From contig OY754970.1 in the NCBI GenBank assembly GCA_963576475.1, forward strand, positions 34,660,619 to 34,724,618: a DNA stretch of 64,000 nucleotides, in the 5' to 3' direction. Positions 1 to 12,404 of the stretch are shown one piece after another. Source of the DNA: Molanna angustata (Eukaryota > Arthropoda > Insecta > Trichoptera > Molannidae). Positions within the stretch are counted from its first letter, which is position 1. Each line of letters begins with the position of its first letter. Position numbers and translations under genes: made by a program. The notes beneath the pieces are model-generated. The model ran no database searches, was not told the origin of the DNA, and worked only from the letters and a program-made list of their open reading frames with translations.

Positions 1-124
1 GAGAAATTTATATAAATTTATTTCTCACGCAAATATTGCTTCTCTGGGCTGGAAACAATGGTTAGTTGGAAAAATTGCCATACGGCAATAAACTCGCCAC
101 TTGTGCAGGGTGCAAGGAAGAGAT
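1..124 (+). repeat. SINE A, 3' part cut by window edge
   Basis: It matches the non-tRNA body of the full copies at 9254 and 54586: a segment reading TTTCTCACGCAAATATTGC, then the stem-loop module (TTGCCATACGGCAA) and the end GGGTGCAAGGAAG. The tRNA-like head lies left of the window. Confidence 0.8.
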
Positions 125-699
125 GATTATTTTTTTTTCCGATTTTGTACGACCGAACGTTTCGGCGAGGTGTAAGTGTCTCGGTATTATCAAGGGCTTA
201 TAGTTTTTTTATGATATAAGTCATCTGCATAAATAATGAAACCACGTGGTGATAAAAATGTATTGTACAAATATCAAATAATGTTTTTTTTTGACTTGTT
301 ATTATGAAGTTATTTTATATATATAATCTTAATTTTAAATCAAATAAAAACAATGACAGCTTAACAATACAGTATATACAACACGTATACAACACAAGAC
401 ATCGACATAACTTTCTACCACCTTGGACACGTACTACTTACGGACAAAGACATTACAGATATCTTGCTCCAAAATATTTAATATTATCAATAACGATACA
501 CTACCCTCTTCCACGCACAACAATTTCAAGCGTTTGGTAACACTATGGCTTATGAATAAGGGCAGACAGGGATCGGAAACAGCACTAACACACATTTTAA
601 CTTAAATTTGCACACATATATATTGAACATCTAAATTATCTTACAAATCCAGTAAAAATATATTTTTTTAGTTATATAATCTAAATAATATACCCTCAA
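125..699. other. no feature seen
   Basis: AT-rich. The short reading frames at 304-605 show no recognisable family. Confidence 0.5.
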
Positions 700-850
700 T
701 ATCTAGCCTTTGACTAAATGCTTTATGATTACTACCTCAGAACAGGCATTCAGCCTAGTGAGATAGTAAAATTTCAATATTTTTATTATGTATACTTTTT
801 ATGACATGTACTGTATTGAAATATGTAAATAAATAAAAATAAATAAAACA
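700..850 (+). mobile_element. LINE 3' tail, family M
   Basis: It contains ACTACCTCAGAACAGGCATT followed by GCCTA, which can form a small AGGC/GCCT stem-loop. It ends in an imperfect (TAAA)n tail near 830-848. A second copy is at 21695, and a related segment is duplicated at 39046. Confidence 0.6.
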
Positions 851-899
851 CATTAACTTTGATTTAAAAACTGAGAAAAAATGTGCTTACAAAATAAAT

Positions 900-1065
900 A
901 TCCGATGTCAATGTTCACACTTACCCTACGAGAGTATGTCAGGACTTCCAAAAACGAGATTAACATGTACACAAAATAGTTTATACCATAAAGGTCTCAA
1001 AATGTATAATAGTTTACCACCAAACATAAAAGAAACCACAAGTCTTGTCACCTTTCGTAGGCTAG
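900..1065 (+). pseudogene. non-LTR retrotransposon RT C-terminus remnant
   Basis: The conceptual translation includes SLYHKGLKMYNSLPPNIKE and then VTFRRL. This fits the last part of jockey/CR1-type reverse transcriptases (basic patch, W/Y-N-S-L-P, then a final F-x-x-x-L helix). No catalytic domain is present. It is a 5'-truncated relic. Confidence 0.6.
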
Positions 1066-2100
1066 GTGCTGAAACGCAGCCTTTAAACTATGCCACAGTT
1101 CTATCATCTCTGCTGAGGTGCCCATGTATATTTTTTTCGCACATCACAAACATACAGACACAGAAAAGTATATTTTGGAGGATGTTGGTACCTATATATA
1201 TAAAATGTTGAGAGGGTATACATGTAAATGTAGTAAAATTTATCCCGGGGGTAGGTGGGTAATATTGCCAGCATTTTAACTCCGTCCGTGGGTGTATGTT
1301 TAGGTTCTAATTATCGAAAAAAGAAAGGGCTCGCCATTTTCACCCACCCCAGAGCTCCTACCCAATTACTTTTATGTTTGATTTATTCAAATATTATCTC
1401 CATGTACCAAACATGATGAGGCAAGTTCGCACCCGGGATACACCGTTATGTACCGTCCAAATACCGTGTTGGGTATATTTTGCTTACATTTTCACAATAT
1501 TTCGATACAAGCGGAGAGAACGTATGTATGTACGTTGTACACGTACGTTCAAAGTGTATTGTTTTGAATATACGCAGCGCTTGTACAAAACTAACGAGTC
1601 ACAACGGTCGACGTTTGATTTAAATTCATATCAACTCATTATGACTCTCGAAAGTCAACGACTTTAGTCAAAATTGTGTTTTTAAGTAATCGATGTAAAT
1701 AAAGGGGTACGTATATATCCAACAATGGAGTTAACTGGCTAAAGAAGATGATATAAAAAGAGTGAAAACCATTCATTCCTGTAATTTTAGATCAAAGCAT
1801 ATAGGTACATTAAAAAAACATATTAAGGAAGCCAAATTTGGCATATATATATACCTAATGCAATTAAAGTCTTAGCAACCAGGACACTAGACATGTTAGA
1901 ATATGCATGACAATATACTAAAAGCATCAAAAATGAGATGTAGGTATACATATAGTACACATGATGAATAAAATTATTAGGTGCAAGTTGAAGAATGATT
2001 TTAGAATCAAAATGAAGGGAGGTGGTTCGGGCATAATGAACGAATTGACAATGAGTGAATGAATGAAAAATCAACAAGTGTAAGGGCAGTGGTAGTGCAA
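1066..2100. other. no feature seen
   Basis: AT-rich intergenic DNA. The frames at 1374-1667 and 1823-2077 look random (many Y, I, F, no conserved motif). Confidence 0.5.
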
Positions 2101-2104
2101 AATG

Positions 2105-2230
2105 AGAGTGATTTGAAATATGCTGATAAAACTCGATATTACAATATTACTGAAGCGACGAGAGTTTTGGTGTTCATTTCTCTTTGCTTATCCCATTAGA
2201 CACATGGCACGATGTTGTATGTGTGAAATA
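2105..2230 (+). mobile_element. LINE K 3' UTR fragment (weak)
   Basis: The segment TTCTCTTTGCTTATCCC followed by ACATGGCACGATG resembles the tail that follows the RT remnant at 36005. It is strongly decayed. Confidence 0.35.
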
Positions 2231-2718
2231 CCAATTCATATTTAAAAATTTAAATTTTTATTTATATAATCCAAAGTGAAAAGCGGTCGCGGAATTGCCC
2301 AAAAAATAACGTCACATTTTTTTCATTAAATTAAAAAAAACGCTTAGAGGTTCATTTTGCAACTTGATTCGGGGCCAGGGGTGTTAATAGACACCAAATT
2401 TTCAGAAAAATCTAGGATAGGGAGATAATAATATAATATGTATATTCGAGTCATTTTCAAAAGAGAAAAATTATGTAGGTACTCAGATCAAAGTATGACA
2501 TACCTATGTAAGATGTCCAACACTAATTATTTGCATAACTGATCAATGAATAGAATTCATCGGTTGGACAATGATTATGGTTATCTGACTGATGTATTCT
2601 TCAATTCTATAAAGCACTATAAGGACACTTTATTAAAACATACCCTCAAACGAAAATATCAACCTGCTTTGTTTGATATATCTAGAAGTATGTATTTATT
2701 GCTCATTCACATTTGAAA

Positions 2719-3060
2719 AAAACGAGCGGGTTGTGGCAAACTCTATGCTCCTCACTACCAAGACACCTCACAAAGAATTCAAATTTTGTATGGAAAATTT
2801 TGAGCATTTTCATGAAATAAGTTTTTAAATTATTTTTAATTAATATATATTTTTTGATTATGAAAACATGATAATTCTACAATGCCATTTTATGAATGTG
2901 ACTGCCTTTTTAGCAATATGAAAATAAAAATATCAAATTTTGTGTTTCCCGAGCTTGGGGTCACTTTGAAATATCCGACAGTTAAAAAAATGAGAAGCAC
3001 GGATCAGATATCCTTCAAAATCTAATGGGTTTTAATAAGCGAGTATATTAGAACAAGTAA
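2719..3060 (+). repeat. element F, decayed partial copy
   Basis: It starts AACGAGCGGGTTGTGGC and shares the order of segments seen in the copies at 22871 and 28428, including GGGGTCACTTTGAAATAT and GAGAAGCAC. The right end is missing. Confidence 0.6.
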
Positions 3061-4285
3061 TAAGCAATACAAAACTGCGCTTTAATGAAAATTTTAACAA
3101 AATAAACTTTTAAATGTTGATATTATTAGCTTGCATAAAATAACATAGCCACAGCCGCCTTACGTATCTACGTCTTCTTTTTCTGCCATTCCATTCTTAT
3201 TTATGTCTTTCATTTCATTCTTATTTATTTTTTCTGCCATTCCATTCTTATTTAAAGATAAAATATACTTTTTGGATATGACAAAATGTATTGTCTATTT
3301 GTTGCTCGTATATAATTTCTACTCAAAAAATACATACCTTGCTATTCCCACCAACAACCGCTCTGCATACGGAAACTGTAACCGACCGCTTCGCAGAACT
3401 CAAGTGACCGACGAATAAAAAACTTCACAACACCAAGAGTATTATGAATAATCTGGATTTGCTATCTCAGTACCATAGTTTATTTGATAAAATGTACCTA
3501 CATATTTTTTTGGGTTATTAAGTCTGTTGATAGACTGTAAAAATACAGACGTTGATGACTGAGTTAGGCCAAATTAAAATTTCCATCAAACCATCGTGTA
3601 TGTTGGATTCTGTTAGATCTGCATCGCTCGTGTTAAGAGGCTCTCCGTATTATAATATATGTAGGTGTTAAAGAAGGGAGCTATAATAACAGAATTGAGC
3701 TGGTGGAGTAGGCACCTTCAGACCTCCACACTTCCCCATGGTTCTCCTTCAAACTCTTGCATAATGCGAAATTCTCATTTGAATGTGGAATGAAATGAAA
3801 TTGTGTGAAAATAGCACTCCGGCGATTGATCCCCGAGAAGCGTTTGGAAGCAAAGCTATTGAGGAAAATTTATATCATGTTTGTAGAGGGGTGGGAATAA
3901 TGGGGAGAAAGAGAGAGAGGAAATAGTTTTCCTCGTATTATACATTTTTATATTCTGCATACACCATTCGTCTACCACAATTCCTATTTCACTTTTCAAT
4001 CAGACAAGTAATTTTAATCGAAGAAAAGCAAAAAAAAAAATATACGTTTACAAATTGGAAACACGTATTTATTTTGTAGATCACACGGATATGTAATGTA
4101 TAGAGTTGCTATCCCATATTAGTTTATAACGTGCACCATTCGTCTGTGGATTATGGCATTTTATTGCACCCGGTATGTAGGGAGCATTAGAAATACCAAT
4201 GTACCTACATATACCTACTAATAACATAACGAGAATTTTTAAGAACACTTTATTATAGCTAGATAGAATCGTCACGGACGACCTT
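3061..4285. other. no gene; short direct repeat and GA-rich patch
   Basis: A short direct repeat (TTTTCTGCCATTCCATTCTT) occurs twice at 3178-3250. There is a GAGA-rich patch at about 3895-3925. The frame 3203-3418 lies over the repeat and has no recognisable domain. Confidence 0.4.
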
Positions 4286-4289
4286 GTCA

Positions 4290-4405
4290 GACTTACTTAC
4301 TTACTCAGCCTCTTCTTGAGTCCAGTATTGGACAAAGGCCTCTCGCTTGGACTTCCACTGGTCTCTATCCTGTGTCTCTATCCTTGTCAGACTGTCAGAG
4401 ACTAA
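4290..4405 (-). pseudogene. LINE RT extreme C-terminus
   Basis: The minus-strand translation contains RDQWKSKREAFVQYWTQEE and then a stop. This matches the D-R-x-x-W-R-x-x-x-x-x-A/Y terminal block of RTE-like reverse transcriptases. A related fragment is at 30230. Confidence 0.5.
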
Positions 4406-4499
4406 ATAAACGCTTAGCGTGGAGCATATTATCTAGTGGTGGCAACAAAATTTAGTTGCGCCTCTTTGACACTCAATAGCTCTATACATAATATAAATA

Positions 4500-5245
4500 T
4501 ATCTGTATTGAATACGCATCAGGTGTATGGAATCCTCAGTACTTGACGTACATTGATAGAATTGAGAAAGTTCAAAATAAGTTTCCCAAATATATTAACT
4601 TCAAAGACAAAGTCTCTTTTACTTCTACTCTACAGTCAATTAAATATCACGGCTTGTTGTCCTTGGAAAATCGTCGCACAATTATTACCTTAACTTTTTT
4701 ATACAAATTACTAAATAATATGGTAGACTCTCCTGATCTTTTGAATGGGATAGATTCTAATTGTCCTCTCCGAAGTTCTAGGACATCTCTCACTTTTAGA
4801 ATGCCCAGGTGCACCACAAATTATGCTCAAAGTTCCTTTCTCCACAGAGCATGTGGAAACTTCAACACCTTTTTAACAACATCGATATTAATCTTACCTC
4901 ATTTAACAAGTTCAGAAAAGTGTTGAGGGTTTCACTCGCTGGGAGGGTGGACTGATGCACGAATTGTGTACATTTTTTCCTATCCCATTATCTCCTCCTT
5001 TTCCTATTTTCCTCAAAGTCCCACCAAGCAATGACAACTTTGTGATCTTTTACTTATTTTATTTAGATTTAAGAATGTATACATGTATATGATAGTGTTT
5101 GTTTATGATTGTTAAAGTGCACTTCACTATTTAGTAATAAGCTACAGTTTTTGGTCCTTGAATTTTTTTGTATATGTAATTAATTACTTACTTTGTTATG
5201 ACTGTTTTGTTTACATTGAAATAAATAAAATAAAAATAAAATATC
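4500..5245 (+). pseudogene. LINE 3' end: RT C-terminus, 3' UTR, A-rich tail
   Basis: The translation starts upstream of any ATG: YASGVWNPQYLTYIDRIEKV, then an RRTIITLTFLYKLLNN block and an HRACGNFN block. This is the thumb and C-terminal region of jockey/R1-like non-LTR reverse transcriptases, with the Y-A-S-x-V-W-N-P signature. A one-base shift near 4872 moves the end into another frame (terminal FNKFRKVL). About 270 bp of UTR follows, then a tail of AAATAAAA repeats at about 5220-5245. The same family occurs on the other strand at 57835. Inactive. Confidence 0.8.
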
Positions 5246-5366
5246 TATGGTTGAACGTTTTCAGTGAAATATAATCATATTTCATTTTATTTTTTTTCCT
5301 TTTTTAGCAAAAATGCAATCTTGGATTCAGTTATTTTATGATATTTGTACCTAATCATAGATTCCC

Positions 5367-5573
5367 GGACAATTGACCGTAGCCGATTGACCGTGGACAA
5401 TTGACTGTACGCCCTTTTTAACGAATAGACAATTGACCGTGAGGACAATATGGGGACAATTTACCGTATGAACAGTTGACCGTGAGGACAATTTAACGCA
5501 CGGGCAATTGACCGCGGGGACAGTCGGCCGTGAGGACAATTGACCGTGGAGACAGTTGACCGTATGGACAATT
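5367..5573. repeat. degenerate 14-16 bp minisatellite
   Basis: The unit GGACAATTGACCGT(G) is repeated about a dozen times with substitutions (ACAGTTGACCGT, ACAATTTACCGT, GCAATTGACCGC). An open frame on the minus strand (5351-5539) is a by-product: it reads recurrent T-V-N-C-P because the unit lacks stops in that frame. Confidence 0.85.
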
Positions 5574-6070
5574 TATACTATTTTAGTAACAGAAAAATTT
5601 TCCTTTTTTTCGTATGAGTTAAATAAATAGCGTTAAAAAATGTTTGTTTATGGCGACGAACCGATTGTCTTCTTTTCTTTATTTCAAAATACTACGAGAA
5701 ATCCAATGTGTCGGCAGCAATGACGGCAGTGATTAAAACTAAGTTAATGATACAAAATAAGCGGTATGATGTAGTTCTAATTTGCTATATTTTAAAAAAA
5801 ATTAAAAAGACGTCTGTTCTTAAACTTCTTATTCGTTTTTTGATTTTTCAAGAGGATAACTCACTATTTTCTAGAAAAAACTAAAGAAGGAATATTTATC
5901 CCTGTACACCAGATCCCGATTTCCTCTCCTTTTCCTTACACTTTCCTTTTTTTGCTATGGAGTATTCTATTTTTTTTAATTGTATCATAGTGTTATATGT
6001 TTTTTCTTTGTTTTTTGCTCTTACTTTTTGTTGTTGTATATAGGTACACAAGTTTATCATACTTTGTAAT
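5574..6070. other. no feature seen
   Basis: AT-rich. The Lys-rich frame 5896-6102 (minus) reads through A/T-rich DNA and a LINE tail. Confidence 0.5.
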
Positions 6071-6074
6071 CTGG

Positions 6075-6160
6075 TTGATTGGAAAAAAATGTCTCTTGGC
6101 AATTAGCCCGCCAGTGTACATTATGTACAGAAAGATGAATAAATAAAATAAATAAACAAA
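6075..6160 (+). mobile_element. LINE 3' end with stem-loop module
   Basis: A decayed form of the shared module (GATTGGAAAAAAATG ... GGCAATTAGCCCGCC, then TGTACATT) is followed by an AATAAATAAA tail. This is the arrangement seen behind the RT remnant at 43085. Confidence 0.6.
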
Positions 6161-7655
6161 TACCCAACAACAGAAGACTAGCAGGAAGACCTGCGAAGAA
6201 ATCGAAGGACATTTGGACCTTCACCTCCCAGGATAGCCCACCTTCACAAATACACGATGGAGAAGAATTTTATTGATCTTTTTGATCTCGTCTTCCATAA
6301 TTTTCATATATTTGGTAAAATACTTTAATACCATTCCACGAACCAACTGAGAAACAATGACAGATTTCACAACATTGAAAATTGTTCACGTGGTCCACAC
6401 TAACCTCCCACCCAACATCTTATAAATTATTTCTTTCTTAGCAACAACTATGTAATATAATATTTGGTGTGTGTCCGGCGATATTATTCGATAAACAATA
6501 ACGATATTTATTTTTCTATGATTTATGTCCAATGAAAATAATATAACATCTTCATCCCAATCAAGCAACTCGGAGGGATTTATAAGTAAACAACATTGTA
6601 CGGGCCCCAAAAAGATAATATTTTGGGCCCCAGCCCAGCGGACGTGCTGTGGCGGGAAAAGATTACACCTTTTAATATGAATGAACCGAGCCGATGTCGT
6701 CTTCCGTCCCTGTCTATATCGTGGAGATGCACTTCGGACGAAGGAGATAGAACGTACCTTGAGATCAGTCAGTTGTTATTACACTGTGTGTGTATAGACC
6801 AGAATCTTCATAAACTGTCTATAAAATATTTGGTAATAATTTACGTCAGGGAAGAGCGCCCATCTTATTTAGGTGAATGCACGTTGACTGGACCGCACAT
6901 TTTACGAAACCAACGTATTTAAAATATTTTAACGAAGATAAAAAAAGCGATGGAAATTTAAAATGATTTATTTTAAATCATCTGCGCACAAACATAGAAT
7001 GTTGTATAATGACGAGAATAGTAATATTTACCAACAAAACCATACACAATTGTTGAGTTGAATAAGGACATTCAAAATTATAATAATAATAATCAAATAA
7101 AATTTATATTCTTGTACACTGCAATTGCTGAGCTCTTTATCTATAAGCAATTTCGACCAGCAGACACATGTGTCTAGTTCAGAAAAGCAAGATTTGGGTG
7201 AATTTTTTTTAGTAAATCTTTCCTGTGATGAAATTCGTACCCAGGTTATTGGGAATAATTTATTATTATTAATTTAGGTTATATACATGTTTTTTTTATA
7301 ATAAACATAATATATCGATATAAATTTACAAATTCAAAACTATAAATAAACACCAATTAGGTTCTAAGGTGTGGTCTAAAAAGTAGAATAACGAAAATTA
7401 CCATATAAAAAATAGTATCAATATTGATTATACAAATAAATAGATGCATTCAAGCCAGGTTGTTTAGGACAGGACAATGGACAGGAAGGGGAAAATTAGG
7501 AAAAGAAAATGAATCATTGAAAAAGCCTGAACATACTTATTTTACCTACTTTTGCAACGCTTTTTCGAGTTTTTATTAAAATATTTTGTTAACTCATAAC
7601 TCAAATTAATATAAATTATTTCTGAAGATTTGATATTTCAAAAATGATTATGGAT
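6161..7655. other. no gene; slightly GC-richer block
   Basis: The block at about 6600-6910 has a more balanced composition and an open frame (6596-6922) but no domain I recognise. It may be an undefined repeat. Confidence 0.4.
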
Positions 7656-7762
7656 TCGATGCCCAGCAGAGGACAAGTTTAATTTCTTAGAAACACTGGA
7701 TAAATGGAAGAAATTGTCGTAAACTTGCCACTTGCGCTGGGTGCAAGGAAAAGTTTATTATT
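7656..7762 (+). repeat. SINE A, decayed copy
   Basis: It has a box-B-like GGATTCGATGCCCAGCAGAG, then a shortened body and the end GCTGGGTGCAAGGAA. The front of the tRNA head and part of the body are lost. Confidence 0.65.
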
Positions 7763-8320
7763 AACATAAGCGATGGTTGCTTGTCATTCTTTGACAGACG
7801 AAATCCATTTTTTTGGCAACTGCATTTTTCGAGCAGATTGTGGTAAAATGCGCCACCGCTTCGATGTACGCTGTCTCGTCGGCAACGCTATAAATTGTAA
7901 GCTTTAAAACCTATCAAGATAAATCATTGTGATGTATTGGAGTACATACACAAGTTTTGTAAATTAAAAATAACAATTGTGAAGGAGATACCGCGGGACT
8001 TGGGTAGGTACTCTATATACAAGTACATTTTCATATAATACACTTGACTTTCCTTGAAAAATATCACCATGTCAGTCAACCCTAGGGAACGTTTATTGCG
8101 TCACAATTTGTTATTTACCTCGTTTCTGACAAAAATATGTTTTTTTCGGGAGAACGAGTAAAAAAAGATGTTTCATAAGATGTCGTCGTTGTTAATGAGT
8201 ACACATAGTTTAACCTTTTCCATGCGGTCACTCGAATCTCGAGTATACGCTGATCACTTGATGAATTTAGACTTTCTTATTTTGCATATTTTTTATACAA
8301 CAACTATTTAATGCTGTTTG
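7763..8320. other. no feature seen
   Basis: AT-rich sequence without recognisable frames or repeats. Confidence 0.4.
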
Positions 8321-8324
8321 TTGC

Positions 8325-8525
8325 GAGGCACCGCCTTAGAATAATGCTTCCACTCTTATATATTATCATCGTTTTCGGGAAAGAGCCGGGTAATCTGGGT
8401 AATATGTAGATACACGCATGTGTCGTGCTTCCTTTTTTATCGTAATATACACCTCCACACCTGTCACTGGTTACCCAACATTGTGAAATATGTCGTGATG
8501 GTATAAATGAATGAATTAATGAAAA
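8325..8525 (-). repeat. repeat E, decayed copy
   Basis: The reverse strand carries the diagnostic front CATACCATCACG(A)CATAT, the CACATTG/GGTAACC segment and the end AAGAGTGGAAGCATTAT. See 44389 for the best copy. Confidence 0.65.
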
Positions 8526-9253
8526 ATAAGGCATGTTTACATCATCATTATGTGCATGCATTTTATGGAATTCATATACCTAGTATACAATATAGATACA
8601 GGTATGAGAAGGAGTTTGATATTGATAGAGGTCGGCCAGGAAAAATCTGAACGACCTATATGAGTTCTTAAAGGATGGAAAATCCGAAGTCACAATAAAA
8701 GAGAAGCGACGATGTAGGTACGGACGTGAATGAAGGGAGCGATAAAAGTTAGGCTATTGGTTCTCTCTACCAATAGCATTAAAGAAAATCAAGCTGTAGA
8801 CTTTATAAAATTAACAATTACAATTGTAGAACTAATAAAATTTACAATTATAATTGTAAACCTTATAAAATAAACATTTTACATTACTCGCCTATAACGG
8901 ACAACCGAAAACGATGATAATTAAGTGCTGGTACTGATAATTTTTATTAAAAAAATATACTATATTATTAATTTGCAAGGACACACTGATATAACTATTT
9001 GAAACTATAAATATATCGGTTCCCCTCCAAATTATATCAAAATTATGAATGTCACTTGAGTGATGAATTAGAGCACTTATTAATATCTATGTATGTAGTA
9101 CCTGAGTGATGTTTATATTGCATAAATAAATTGTACCTTGCAGACTTGTTTAATACCCAATGAGTATTGAGTTCAGCTATCAATTTGATAAGCAAACAAT
9201 ATATTATATACCTACCTATATAGATGGTGTTAGTACCTATGTATGTCCGACAG
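8526..9253. other. no feature seen
   Basis: AT-rich. A short stretch at about 8800-8880 repeats AACAATTACAATTGTA-like words three times. Confidence 0.4.
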
Positions 9254-9440
9254 CCGCGGCACAGTTGGTAAGCCGTTTGTTTTCTGTGCGGGCGTCCTGG
9301 GTTCGATTCCCAGCTGAAGAGAATTTTATTTAAATTTATTTCTCACGCAAATATTGCTTCTCTCGGCTGGAAACACTGGTTAGTTGGAAGAAATTGCCAT
9401 ACGGCAATAAACTCGCCACTTGCGCAGGGAGCAAGGAAGT
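9254..9440 (+). repeat. SINE A, full-length copy
   Basis: A tRNA-derived head (CCGCGGCACAGTTGGTAAG as A box, GGGTTCGATTCCCAGC as B box) is followed by the body with TTATTTCTCACGCAAATATT, the module ATTGCCATACGGCAATAAAC and the end GCAAGGAAGTG. The head lacks an intact acceptor stem, so it is a Pol III SINE rather than a tRNA gene. Confidence 0.85.
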
Positions 9441-9454
9441 GTTCACTATTATTA

Positions 9455-9520
9455 TTATGTATTTATCACGCATGTGCTGTGACGCACCGCCAAAGAATAG
9501 TGCGTCCACTCTTTTTTTAT
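9455..9520 (-). repeat. repeat E end fragment
   Basis: On the plus strand, GTGACGCACCGCC then AATAGTGCGTCCACTCTTT matches the right end of the reverse copy at 8325. Confidence 0.45.
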
Positions 9521-9522
9521 TA

Positions 9523-10085
9523 CCAGTTGCATATTACACATGAGATCCAACTGTCGATGGCGATGGTATGCAAAATTGAAGAATACGTATCAAGCTATCA
9601 ACACTTAAACACAAATTGATATTTTTTTTAGATATTTTGTTTTCTATATAATACATGTAGGTATGTATGTTAGGATAGGATAGTATGGAGGTCAGTCTGT
9701 TTTTCCTACCCAGAATATGTAAAAAGTATGATGTAAGTTTGTAGATTAAGTTGGTAGGTATCAAACTATTGAGTGAGATATTGTGTAGTGTATACTGCCT
9801 TACAAATTGTATGAAAGGATGTCGTCACTAAATTCAATTTATATAAAAATTGTAAAAAAAAGTTTGAGATGTACTACCTACTACAATGTTCATGTTTTTT
9901 ATAGAAAATTAAATTTTCTAGTTGGGGTGTTTCGGCTTTTTTCGATATTTTTAATACTTGGGAAATATAGGCAGTAAAACACATAGCTAAATTTATTTTA
10001 AAAAAGTTTGAGAAACTGAATGTTTTTTGAAAAATTCATAAGTTGATAACCCCTGACTGAAACAAAAATTCAAAATTATGAGATG
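9523..10085 (-). mobile_element. Helentron/HINE-like element H, copy a (truncated)
   Basis: Read on the minus strand it ends ATGTGTAATATGCAACTGG followed by T. The subterminal ATCGACAGTTGGATCTCAT and the long body shared with the 20581 copy are present. The other end is lost after the ATAACCCCTGACTGAAAC segment. Confidence 0.65.
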
Positions 10086-10261
10086 AGACGAGACTGGTGT
10101 GAGGGGATACACGCACGTATCGTGCATCCTTATACAAGTAATTTTTTTGTCATTTTTTTTTTCATTGTTTCCTCAACTAGTTTTTAATTCGAGTCAGCCA
10201 TATCAAGAACGACGCCTGCCACTCATCAAACCTATTTTATTATTTTTTTTTTTTTTTTCAA

Positions 10262-10320
10262 AACACTCCCTTGCACCCTGCTCAAATGGCAAGTTTATTA
10301 CAAAATGAAAATTTCTTCAA
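10262..10320 (-). repeat. SINE A tail fragment
   Basis: Plus strand CTCCCTTGCACCCTG then GGCAAGTTTATTAC is the reverse complement of the SINE A 3' end. The stem-loop is decayed. Confidence 0.55.
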
Positions 10321-11264
10321 AATAATCCGTGTTTTCAGCCCAGATAAGTAAGATTTTGGTAAAGAATTATATAAAATATAGTATCTCCTGTATTGGAAAT
10401 TAAACCCAGGACATCGGCAGAGAACCCATAAGTCTTACGTAAGATTATGACATGTTGGTCGACTTGGATGGAGTAATAACGAATATTATTTTATAACTAT
10501 TTTTAATATAATATTTCATTTAAAAGATTTTAATAGACAAACATTATTTTAAACCGTCCTTGAAGTAGCAAATCTTTTACAAAAAATTACGCTTCATCAA
10601 CTGTACTTCAACATACCTAAAAAATCATTATTTATTTTTATTGTATTTTTTTTTCGTCGAAATTAAATTCCATCACCGTTGATACCTATTCGTGTCGTAC
10701 AGGCAATAGAATATTTTATTGATATTCCACATTTTTTTGGGTTATTGTTCAAGTAACGTTTGATAGAAAAATGGACTAATATTACAAAAATAATATTGGA
10801 TTACAACGTGTTATTCACATAAAATTATAACTGTTTTGTTATTTGTGCGAGGTAAAAGTAAATAAATCACCCATTTTAAATGTGGTAATATTATGTACAC
10901 TGATTTATCACTGACATTTCTGTTGATTTTATGTGATTTTGTTATTGTTTGCATTTGAAATGTTACACGCTTGATTTAACATGTACGCGGTATTCATACA
11001 TATGTGCCATGCACCAAATAGTTATACCTTGATGGACAAAACTCTAACCAACGTTTATCAAGCACGACAGTTATGTCAAAAATTGTCATATTATCTTACA
11101 ACCAAACCACAACATCGTTTCAACATTGTTTTCTCTTTCAAAACACATAGTTATCTAGATATTCAGAGCGGTTGATGTGATGAAGCCTGAAAACCTACAA
11201 AAAAAAATATTTTATTTCAATTTTTTTTTATTTCTTGATCTGTCTTTTTAACCTTCAGTTTATT
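10321..11264. other. no feature seen
   Basis: AT-rich. The frame 10981-11175 has no recognisable domain. Confidence 0.45.
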
Positions 11265-11269
11265 GTTAT

Positions 11270-11475
11270 CATCAATGGCTCCAGAGCCCGATGCTAGCAT
11301 TGGCCTCCTCCAGCATTCCTCGCCATCTCCCTCTATCCTGGCATGCATCCTTCCAGTCTCTTAAACCTACAGCCTCCACATCCCGCTGCACGCCATCCAG
11401 CCATCGGAGCTTGGGTTTACCAACGTTTCGTCTACCTTGCGGATTTGTGTAAGGATCCTCTTTGGCGACTTTATT
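11270..11475 (-). pseudogene. LINE RT C-terminus
   Basis: The uninterrupted minus-strand translation contains GRRNVGKPKLRWLDGVQRDV, then RDWKDACQDRGRWR and EANASIGLWSH before a stop. The R-x-x-G-K/R-P-x-x-R-W-x-D pattern with a following W-x-x-x-A-x-D-R-x-x-W-R is typical of the last 80 residues of RTE-like reverse transcriptases. Nothing upstream of it survives. Confidence 0.75.
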
Positions 11476-12400
11476 CAGTTTACTGTACGTTCCATATTCT
11501 TTTTATATTTTACTTTGTTTTCACTTTGCTTAGCTTTGTGCATGCAAATCAATGAAATTTTTTCCTTAGTATGAGGATGATGTGTTCAATAGTAAAATCA
11601 TCGAGTAAACTTAAGGCGAAAAGGGTTAAACATATCGCGGCACAGCATATAACTAGTGGCCGCCCTGTCAAATGGATGAATACGCCTCCTAGCGACAAAT
11701 CGGCGAGCATCGATCTTTCTGGAATTTAGTGTTGGGGGAGTATTTCACTAAACGCGCAGGAGACGCGCGTTCCGACCTAATTGAATCTGCATGCACGGGA
11801 TTGAACCTCAACAATAAATAAACACTAGTACATATTACTTCTTCGATGGCGCTACATCCCTAATCGAGCCTTGGCCTCCGTACATATTACACATATTTCG
11901 TTTTCCACTATAAAACTCAACATGACTAAAAATTCAAGTCAAGACAAATTTGCTTTACCAGTATGCCCATACCAGTAGCGCGTTTTCCATGTTGTACATG
12001 TTTAAGATACAAAACGAATTAAAATTATTGTAACTGAAGTTTGAAAATTTATAATTATTGTACAAATACTATGTGTTGCAAAAGTCAGGAACGTACGACC
12101 CTAATAAACAAACAAGGTTTGACTTGCCGTTTCAGGTAAAAATTTGCAACAAAAGAAATCACTAAAGCCGTCTTATTCAAAAGAACAAAATGATTAATGT
12201 TAGTCAATAAAAAGGACAAATTGACATCATGTTCAACACGAATGACGAAATATCTCAAATGATTAGTTTTAAACTTCGAAGGTCGTTCATTTTACGATAA
12301 ATATTTCTTCGATTTAATATGAATTTCGTTGTGACTTACTAAGGATTCTATTATGATTCGATAGTCGGGAAATGAGGACCTTCACTTTTTTTTCTTTTTT
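11476..12400. other. no gene; possible LINE tail scrap
   Basis: At about 11836-11890 the reverse strand resembles RT terminal coding sequence (GATGGCGCTACATCCCTAAT, GAGCCTTGGCCTCC). It is too short to classify. The rest is featureless. Confidence 0.35.
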
Positions 12401-12404
12401 TTTT

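Noticed and set aside
5351..5539. 62-residue Cys/Pro repeat protein
   Set aside because: Only the minisatellite read in a stop-free register.
9254..9325. tRNA gene at the SINE A head
   Set aside because: Box B is good but there is no paired acceptor strand, and the same head-body unit recurs at 54586.
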